Assembly: GCF_000003815.2 (NCBI RefSeq)
Contig: NC_049983.1
Location: 1,208,900 to 1,272,899 of the forward strand
Reading direction: 5' to 3'
DNA length: 64,000 nucleotides
Source: Branchiostoma floridae
Lineage: Eukaryota; Chordata; Leptocardii; Amphioxiformes; Branchiostomatidae
Shown: positions 56,716 to 64,000 of the stretch, in pieces
Layout: every line of letters starts with the position of its first letter
Numbering within the stretch: the stretch's first letter is position 1
The notes under the pieces: model-generated
The model's input: the letters and a program-made list of their open reading frames with translations, nothing else
Told to the model about the DNA's origin: nothing
Database searches by the model: none
Translations under genes and position numbers: made by a program

Positions 56716-57120
56716 AAAAAATACGTATACGTATAAGCTGTTGCCGAGTGAGTACGTGTGCAAGTTTTCAGCTTATATATTTATTGTGGCCATAGGACAG
56801 TAGCGTTCGAGCCACTAACACCGCAAAAAGACCATAACTTTGTCATAAGTGTGGTGTTTTTGTTTTTAACTTACTCGAGGTGTGGCACACCTCAAACACA
56901 GGACTTTAATTTAGCTTTCTGGACTGGCACAAAATGATATTTAGTTTATCTTATCTTATCTTTCCTACTTTGCATTTCAAACGTAATTTCCCTAGAGTAT
57001 CACACGGGATGTGTATTTTTAAAACTATTACCTCTAATCTATGCGGGAGTACCATATAGCCAGAATTTTCGCGCGATTGCACGTTTTTAGCTTTTACATA
57101 AGACTATGTTGATTTGATCA
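56716..57120. repeat. Paralogous flank segment
   Basis: GGCCATAGGACAGTAGCGTT, CTCGAGGTGTGGCACACCTC-AAACAC, TTATCTTATCTTATC and ACGGGATGTGTATTTTTAAA match 61540-61895 in order. It ends with an unoccupied TTTTTAAA where the two paralogues carry TTAA elements. Confidence 0.7.
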
Positions 57121-60100
57121 TAGTCAAGTCAAGTCAAGTTTATTGCACAACGATTGTATCAGGTACAATGTATGGCAAGTAAAATGTATTACTAGCAACT
57201 ACGAACTATCTACATGAGTATACTAATCTAACATAATAGAAAATAAGGCGGCATAGTGTATTTTACATTGTTAAACTTAAAGCACGACTTCTCTTTTGCA
57301 TAGCATTATATATATATTGGCCTAGGTGGACAGATACAGAGTCGGGACATGATAGAATTACATTGAATATTTCTCTACTTGTATTAGGTAGTGTTGTTCT
57401 GTTGTTACACATGGTCAATAACTTTTTCCTTTCTTCATCATAACAAGGGCATATCATCAGGAAATGGTATTCATCTTCAATACTGTCTTTGCAGATGGGA
57501 CACATTCTCTTTTCGGATGGTATATTTTTGTGACGACCCTTTTCAATTTCTAAATTTTTCTAAGTTTTGAATTGATAAAAGATAGTTTTCTAGCGCAAAG
57601 GCTGTCTTAATTTTCGAATATGTTGCCAGTTTACTAAAGTTTCTTATCTTTTGTCTCCAGTTCGAAAGATATGTGTCCTTTAGGCGTTCCTTGAACATGT
57701 TTCCAAAATATTTGGCATCGACATTAGGGTTTAGCCAAATATTTTGGAAACCATGTCTGCATAGTATATCTTGTACATGTGTAATCCATTCATGTTCTTG
57801 AGCAACAGCAGTGTCGTACGCTTTTTTAACAATTCTATCATTAGACATATTGTGTAATCTAAGCCAATATTTAATCAGTCGTGTCTGGGTGTCTATATAC
57901 AGTGGAAACACACCTAGCTCGCCCAGTACAGCAGCGTTAACAGAACTTCTAGGAACACTAAGTAATACCTTACAGTAGTTAAGCAGTACATGTTCTAGAT
58001 CAGGAATCTCGTAGGAAATATTAGGCTGCTCTAGTGTTACGTTCTGATTTCTCAGGGCGTCTGATTGATATGTAATATTCAATTTGTCAGTATACTTCTT
58101 AAATCGAACAAGAACAGGACGGGTAGATGATGTATCATATTTCCTGCCAACACGGATAGCCTTAAGTATATTTACATTCGGTCCCAGTATCGGGGCAATG
58201 ATGTTTGAAACTGTATCCCTAACACTTTCATTCGGATATTCCTTTATTCCTTTAAGGATGAGCTCTTTGCTTTGAGCGTTTGTTCCAAGTATTTCCCCGC
58301 AGTAGAGCAAGATCGGCTTGACTAGGCTTTGGAATAAATCCAGGGCAAGAGATATCGAGGGATTATGATTTGATGCTAGCAATGATTTAAGTTTAAAGGA
58401 TGCTCGCATAGCTTTTACTCTGAGTTGTTTATTGGCACGGTGAAATGATCCTGATGGTGTGATGTCTACTCCTAGGTAAGTGTAAAAGTTTGTGAAATTT
58501 ATAGGTTGTCCTTGTGACTGAAAGGGGGAGCGTTTATTATAGTTAGCTCGCCCATTTTTTGAAAATATCATAACTTTAGTTTTTTCTCTATTGATCGATA
58601 GTTTCCAAGTAGAACAAAATTTATCTAGTCTTTCTAGGCAATGCTTCAGACCCGTTTCCAATTTTGAGATGAGCACAAGGTCATCAGCCCAGAGAAGGCT
58701 ACTTATGGGGGTATCGTTTAGTATTACAGGGTCGCATAATGGTGATGACAATCTGTCTGGAAGATCATTAACAAATAGATTAAAAAGGAGTGGGCTTAGA
58801 TTGCATCCCTGTCGTACACCGCAAGAAGATCTAAAGTAATCTGAAAGGCCGTGAGACGTTTTCACACAATATTCTATATTATCGTACATTGATTGTATAA
58901 TGTTGAAGAAATTACCACCTATACCCGACGATAAGACCTTGTAGAATAAACCTTTTCTCCACACAGAATCAAAGGCTTTCCTGAAGTCTACAAAGCATGT
59001 GTATAATTTTCCGCCGGGTACAGATAACTGTTTATCAATGAGAGATTTCAGCACAAATATGTTATCACTGGTCCGAAAGTCCTTTCGAAATCCAGACTGA
59101 AAGGGGGACAAAATGTTGTTGTTTTCTAAGAAGTGCTGTAAACGGTTGCTGAGTACTGATGTGAACAACTTTCCGACACAGCTAGAAATGGCAATTCCTC
59201 TGTAATTTGAAGGATTCGATGGATTGCAACTTTTGTATATGGGAACAAGAATGCTCTGACTCCATTGGTGTGGGAAATATCCAGAGTTAAGGACTATATT
59301 AAAGAGTTTTCGCAATGGTGGTATAAGTTTTGTATTGGCATATTTCAACATTTCATTAATGACGGAGTCTGTTCCACACGCTTTGCTGCATTTTAATTTA
59401 CGCAGCCCCTCCAAAATTTCTTCATTTGAAATGTCGAAATCTAGAGGTTTTTCTGTAAGTTTTTCTAGCGTGTGGATAATGTTGTCTGTAATGTTGTCTG
59501 CAGGGTCGCTATTCACAGAGTGTGCTTCAGTGCTTTTGGTAGCTGTCTGGACAAGTTCAGGCCTTACATTGTAGACATGTTGGTGAAAATCTTTATCGGA
59601 TTTGCTACTTTCAATGAGGTCATTTAAATTTTTAAAGTGGGTTCTCCACTCTTCGGGGTTAATGTTATCATCAATGTCTTGTTGATCACTTTCATCCTGC
59701 TTTTGTAGCTTTAATTCTCTCCAGAACTTTTGAGGATTTTCTTTACTGAGTTTGCTTAGTTTGTGCCATTGTCTTTCGTTGAAAAGCCTTTTTTCTGTTT
59801 TGATTTTCTTCTTGTAGACTTTTAGATTGCAAAAATACGTATGGCGGACATCAAGTCTCCACGGACATTTTGAAAATTGGGAAGCTAAGTTATTGATTTT
59901 GCGTTTCAGCGAGGCGCATGATGGAGTGTACCATGGCTTACTTTTCTTTTTCTTTCTTCTTTTGTTCCTGAAAGTGATTTTTCTTAAAGATTTGTCGGCC
60001 ACACGTGTGATAATGCCAGCAAATTCCTCTACTACACTCTCTACGTTGCAGAATGACTTATCCATAAACTTTTGTATGTCATTCAATGTTGATGGATCAT

Positions 60101-61030
60101 GGAGCGCGTCTGAGAATTTCACTTTTGAGTCTTCATCCCAGATGTACTTATTTGGCAGAGGATGTGTTGGGATTTGAACCTGCTTAATGTACGGTGAATA
60201 ATTTGTGGAAATAGAACAAGACAACAAACAATGGTCTGAAAACACAGAGAGATCATTCACTTTCAAATACTGAACTTTGGATAGAAATTCCGAGCTAACA
60301 ATGAAGTAATCAACCACACTTGAACCATTATACTTGTGGCAGGTAAATTTACCGGATAAGTCTCCTGCGACCCGGCCATTTAGGATATTAAGAGTGGCTG
60401 CCGAACAAAGGTCAATTAAATTATTACCGTATCTATTAATTGTTTTGTCGTAACTCGATCTCTGAGGCGTGTCTTTTAGATCTATGGAGTCGTGGTTTAG
60501 ACAATCATCTTCAATTACTGTTTCCTGAAGGGACGCTGTTCTGGCGTTAAAATCACCAAGCAGCATGACATTACCTTGATTTGAGAATTTGCATATGTCA
60601 TCTTGTACAATATCAAATAGGGAATTGTTTTTCGTTTCTGGGATTGATGAGTTTTCCGGAGAGAAATACACACAGCCGACAAACAGATCTTGCTCTAGGC
60701 CAAAGAATATCTTATCTAACTTACACCAGAGGATATCTTTGTGTTTAGATGGTAGTTTTGTAAGACCTTTGGTGAGTTTGTTTTTGAACATAATGACTAT
60801 CCCGCCTGAACTTCTTTTGGCAGTCTTTTTACATCCCTATCACTTCTAAAATAATTAAAAGATTCTATTCTACATTTTTCCCCTGGCTTGAGCCAGGTCT
60901 CCTGGAGGCAAACAAAATCATATTCTTCTAATCTAGAAACGAACTCTTCATCTTGACATTTCCTCCTAAGACCACCTTGAACGTTCCAAGAACAGAACTT
61001 AAGTGCTACCTTTTGGATAGACATTCTTGG
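57121..61030 (-). mobile_element. Long APE-type LINE (near full-length ORF2)
   Basis: From ATG at 61024: endonuclease (LKFCSWNVQGGL, CLQETWLKPGE, LLGDFNART, SDHCLLSCS), RT (KCSKACGTDSVINEML, FRKAFDSVWRKGL, GVRQGCNLSPLLFNLFVNDL, LLWADDLVLISK), and a C-terminal Cys/His motif (MCPICKDSIEDEYHFLMICP). The 3' end (57123) has a CTTGA tandem tail rather than poly(A). Two frameshifts are visible: one near 60840 in an A-rich run before GGIVIMFKNKL, and one near 57555 before EIEKGRH. ORF1 not found. It is a recent but probably inactive copy; clade not assigned. Confidence 0.93.
57543..60791 (-). CDS. LINE ORF2, main open segment
   Basis: 1082 codons covering the C-terminal half of the endonuclease, the linker, all RT motifs and the thumb. 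The YADD-type catalytic box reads WADD. The upstream endonuclease start is in another frame (61024-60797), and the C-terminal Cys/His box is in a third piece (57505-57263). Confidence 0.9.
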   Translation of the reverse strand: MFKNKLTKGLTKLPSKHKDILWCKLDKIFFGLEQDLFVGCVYFSPENSSIPETKNNSLFDIVQDDICKFSNQGNVMLLGDFNARTASLQETVIEDDCLNHDSIDLKDTPQRSSYDKTINRYGNNLIDLCSAATLNILNGRVAGDLSGKFTCHKYNGSSVVDYFIVSSEFLSKVQYLKVNDLSVFSDHCLLSCSISTNYSPYIKQVQIPTHPLPNKYIWDEDSKVKFSDALHDPSTLNDIQKFMDKSFCNVESVVEEFAGIITRVADKSLRKITFRNKRRKKKKSKPWYTPSCASLKRKINNLASQFSKCPWRLDVRHTYFCNLKVYKKKIKTEKRLFNERQWHKLSKLSKENPQKFWRELKLQKQDESDQQDIDDNINPEEWRTHFKNLNDLIESSKSDKDFHQHVYNVRPELVQTATKSTEAHSVNSDPADNITDNIIHTLEKLTEKPLDFDISNEEILEGLRKLKCSKACGTDSVINEMLKYANTKLIPPLRKLFNIVLNSGYFPHQWSQSILVPIYKSCNPSNPSNYRGIAISSCVGKLFTSVLSNRLQHFLENNNILSPFQSGFRKDFRTSDNIFVLKSLIDKQLSVPGGKLYTCFVDFRKAFDSVWRKGLFYKVLSSGIGGNFFNIIQSMYDNIEYCVKTSHGLSDYFRSSCGVRQGCNLSPLLFNLFVNDLPDRLSSPLCDPVILNDTPISSLLWADDLVLISKLETGLKHCLERLDKFCSTWKLSINREKTKVMIFSKNGRANYNKRSPFQSQGQPINFTNFYTYLGVDITPSGSFHRANKQLRVKAMRASFKLKSLLASNHNPSISLALDLFQSLVKPILLYCGEILGTNAQSKELILKGIKEYPNESVRDTVSNIIAPILGPNVNILKAIRVGRKYDTSSTRPVLVRFKKYTDKLNITYQSDALRNQNVTLEQPNISYEIPDLEHVLLNYCKVLLSVPRSSVNAAVLGELGVFPLYIDTQTRLIKYWLRLHNMSNDRIVKKAYDTAVAQEHEWITHVQDILCRHGFQNIWLNPNVDAKYFGNMFKERLKDTYLSNWRQKIRNFSKLATYSKIKTAFALENYLLSIQNLEKFRN

Positions 61031-61499
61031 GTCAAAGGTGCCGAATTAGGAAGCCGGAGGTATCACAGACAATAATAGAGCATGGTTACATATGAGCGGA
61101 GTGTATCAATACAAAATTAACGTAACAATGGGGCATTACACAAGTAGGTATACATATGTATTCTATATTTTTAGGATCAGGTCAAAATTAGGCTATTATA
61201 GTTGAGAAAGTTTGGCGTCGAAAAATAAGAAAGGGATATTTAGTTACCTGATTCAGTCAGATTAGTCCGATATGCATCTAATGTGCATTTCTAAGTCAGT
61301 ATCTCAGAAAGTCCGTCAGCATGTTCACGAGCTTCTCTGCCATGTGACGTTTGTCTTCCACGGGCATATCAAATTGCGTCAGTTTCCAAAAAATGCTCTC
61401 TCTTCACAACCTGTGGCTGAATTGCGAGAAGTTTGCAATAGGTTAACGTTGTTTATATGTACATCGCAAGGGTCTGGAGCGACTGCCGTTCGGCGCTAA

Positions 61500-61892
61500 G
61501 TCAGTAGACCTTAATACGACAGTTATTGCCCCGGTTGCGGCCATAGGACTGTAGGCTTTGACGAACACCGCGAAGAACCCCTTATTTTTTCGTATTGTGT
61601 TTTTGATTTCGTATGGTGTTCTTTAACGCGCTTGAGGTGCGGCTCGTCTCAAACACCGAACCGCTTGCGTATCTACGTCTTCTTCATCTCATGGTCTTAT
61701 CCGTGACGCTTTCTTACGAAATATCTTACGAACAAAAAAAAGCAAGGTGGCTCGATCCTAATCTAGACCATGTTTCAAATGATATGTAACTTTCTGAACT
61801 GCGTCAAAATAATTTCCGGTTTATCTTATCTTATCATTGCTACTTTGCATTTCAAACAGAATTTTCCAAAAGTTTAGCACGGGGTGTGTATT
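61500..61892. repeat. Paralogous promoter/exon-1 relic
   Basis: GTATCTACGTCTTCTTCATC and TTATCCGTGACGCTTTCTTA match the start of the basic-protein gene (GTTTCTACGTCTTCTGCGAA, TTATCCGAGATGCTTTCTTA) with a deletion inside exon 1 leaving ATGAAGAAGACGTAG on the minus strand. It is a decayed copy of that gene's 5' end. Confidence 0.65.
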
Positions 61893-62863
61893 TTAACCCT
61901 CAAACCACCGTATGGGGTCAAAACTGACCCCAGGCGCATATCAATGTGTGCCATTATGTCGTTTCTGGTCTAAAACAAATTTCCTTCCAGGAGTTTGTTT
62001 GTACATCTGTCCTATAACTTCTTATACGTTTTTACCGAGATTGGCTAATTGTTAATTAAGTTATCCTCGAAAGTTTATGCATGGTCCAGTGGGGTCAAAA
62101 CTGACCCCAGCATTTTTTTAAACAAACGTTTGCGACCCACACCTAAACTACTTATCGTAGGATCACAAAATTTTCAGAGAATGATGTACATGTAAGCCAA
62201 AATTATTGTAACAACTTTTGTGCCATTAACATGTTATATGACGACATTATGACGTCATCTAGGTAATATCGGCCGCCATCTTGGATTTTGACTGATGACG
62301 TCATCAAATTAGCATAAATAATGAACATTGAGTCCTGAAATTTACATTGAATTTCATAAGATGTGATAAACAACTATTATTTGCCAAGAAAACCTTAAAA
62401 CTTAAATGTTTAATACAAAATTGGAAAATTTCGTAATAAATATGTCTGTCAGAATTCCGTTGCCATGGCAACATGAAAAATGATGAACATACTTTGTTCA
62501 CTGAAAATGTTTGCTATCAACATTTTCTAAAAAGTTACTAAGTTTGGTGGCCCTAGCATAAGCCATTCAGGCGCTATATAGCATTAAAGCTGGTACAGGC
62601 ATAAAAAACCTCCTTCCCGGTCTGAATAGCGTTTGTGCAAAATGTGGTCCTCATGATCTTTTGCATAAATTATGATAATGAGCTAAAAGTATTCTCACCT
62701 AATTATGTCAGAGTGTCCCATATATATTAATGAAACTATACATATATACAAATCACAAAAAGATTCACACAAAAAACTGTATTTGTACAAAACGTTTTGG
62801 GGTCAGTTTTGACCCCATACGGTAATCTACGTCACAAAAAAGCTACGGTGGTTTGAGGGTTAA
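61893..62863. mobile_element. TTAA element family B tips on family A body (971 bp)
   Basis: TTAA|CCCTCAAACCACCGTA at the left and TACGGTGGTTTGAGGG|TTAA at the right, with GGGGTCAAAACTGACCCC and GGGGTCAGTTTTGACCCC hairpins (family B). Interior 62270-62632 (GCCGCCATCTTGGATTTTG, GTTGCCATGGCAACATGAAA, AAGTTTGGTGGCCCTAGC, CGGTCTGAATAGCG) is family A right-half sequence. Confidence 0.85.
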
Positions 62864-63450
62864 GACTGTTACGTATAATCTGTGGTCAAATCGGTCAGAA
62901 CTTTCGAACATGTGTATAAATAAGTATCAAGCTAGACTTGTTGTTATATATGCTGGATGTCCATCGCACTGCGATGTTATATATAAGACTATATTAGTTT
63001 GGTTATATGGATGGTATATTATAGGAATTCAATGAAATATTATATTCCGATTTCTTGATACGTCAATACTGTGCAGTTAGTTACATGTACATGATATGTG
63101 TGGGTGTAAAGGTGGTATCTCTAATATCTCACTGCACTTTGGGCACCGGTGCGGCACTGCGGGGTTAGGTAGATTACTCAACGAATTTCAGATATAAAGA
63201 GCGAATTTTCTATTTTTCTATATTTTGTGGTCTTCTAAGTCGTGCTTTTACGTATTTTACAATATCTAAATTATTAAAAAAAGTCGGCGAAAAAAACAAA
63301 ACAGTGCTGCAATGAACGAACCGCATAGTTCTAGGACACTTTTTTATTATTTATTTGACACTTATTTTTGCCCGTGTAAAAATTTGCCCGTGAAAATGAC
63401 GCGCTGTGTCGCGCCGCAGTGTGTCATTATTTTGCCTCGTGTAAAGCGGC
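62864..63450. other. Intergenic, nothing recognised
   Basis: AT-rich sequence without convincing ORF, splice pair or repeat arms. Confidence 0.35.
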
Positions 63451-64000
63451 CCTATGTAACAATCCCGGTCTTTTTTACGGCTTAATTGGTACTAATTAGA
63501 AATATCGCATATCAGCTTTATGGAAAGACAATAGTCAGATTGATGGCGCTGCGCTACGTTATATATCGGGTCTTTTAGAAAATCATTGAAAGCTTTTTCT
63601 TTGGAATGTTACACAACTGTTAACAACTATTACACAATATCTAATAGAACTGTCTGGAACGTTACACAACTGCAACACAACTGTTACTCAACCGTTACAC
63701 GAATATTCTTCTGGCATCGTATGTCTTAGGTTCAATCTAATCTAATAAAACAAAACAAAACAAAATAGAATATCAACATACTGACCCTAGTGTTACACAA
63801 CTGGCAAACAACTGTTACACAATTGTTTCGTGTTCTTCACGAGAACTGTGACATAACCATTACACAACCGTTACACAACATTACTCAACCGATGTACGAA
63901 AGTTTTTGTAACATTGTATGTCTAAGGCTTCATCTAATCTAATAAAAGAAAGAAAAAAATTAAACGAGGAATCCCCGACCCTAATTTTTTTCAGGAGTGT
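63451..64000. repeat. Duplicate of the basic-protein gene 3' flank
   Basis: Same order of blocks as 52880-53520: CTATGTAACAATCCCGGTCT, ACTAATTAGAAATATCGCAT, TGGCGCTGCGC, GTTACACAAC repeats and finally CCGACCCTAATTTTTTTCAG at the edge. Part of the repeat is itself tandemly duplicated here (63640-63740 and 63790-63940). The paralogous gene body would begin just past 64000 on the minus strand. Confidence 0.75.

Overview
This is a window of an intron-rich, repeat-dense animal genome. The domain mixtures (collagen/TSP1/SRCR receptor, a Gs-type G-alpha with the exon pattern of the vertebrate gene), the tRNA-headed SINEs and the many small TIR elements fit an invertebrate deuterostome, most likely a lancelet (Branchiostoma). 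That assignment is inference. There is no prokaryotic, organellar or viral gene layout. Two assembly gaps (runs of N) are present.

Four protein genes can be reconstructed exon by exon with consistent splice phases. (1) Minus strand, 11262 down to 667: a Gs-class G-protein alpha subunit, nine coding exons, 3' end outside the window or lost in the gap at 95-194. It carries unusual substitutions in the P-loop and switch II. (2) Minus strand, 29491 down to 16069: a type II membrane receptor with three tandemly duplicated NPxY-type cytoplasmic exons, a transmembrane exon, a collagen exon, a linker, a TSP1 domain and a group A SRCR domain. It resembles MARCO/SCARA-type scavenger receptors with an extra TSP1 module. 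(3) Plus strand, non-coding exon near 36469 and coding exons 38379-51661: a complete Gfo/Idh/MocA-family NAD(P)-dependent oxidoreductase. Its locus is full of local tandem duplications, including an 11-copy array of one acceptor-plus-exon unit. (4) Minus strand, 55577-53531: a two-exon basic protein of unknown function. Its flanks are repeated at 56.8-57.0, 61.5-61.9 and 63.45-64.0 kb, so a tandem paralogue probably starts just beyond the right edge.

Most of the rest is mobile or repetitive DNA: a long, frameshifted APE-type LINE (57.1-61.0 kb), decayed LINE pieces (23-25 kb, 50.4-50.8 kb), solo LINE 3' ends, SINEs, a Tc1/mariner transposase scrap, hammerhead-ribozyme-like motifs of Penelope type (4.05, 5.05 and 45.9 kb), five roughly 0.9-1.0 kb TTAA-flanked piggyBac-like elements in two families, an hAT-like element with 8-bp target duplication, several foldback elements, and micro/minisatellites.

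The most unusual observations are the 11 competing splice acceptors in the oxidoreductase, the G-alpha with altered nucleotide-binding residues, the receptor with amplified NPxY exons, a fully paired hammerhead motif, and two different TTAA elements occupying the same homologous TTAA in paralogous segments, one of them chimeric. All calls come from reading the sequence. No alignments or structure predictions were run.
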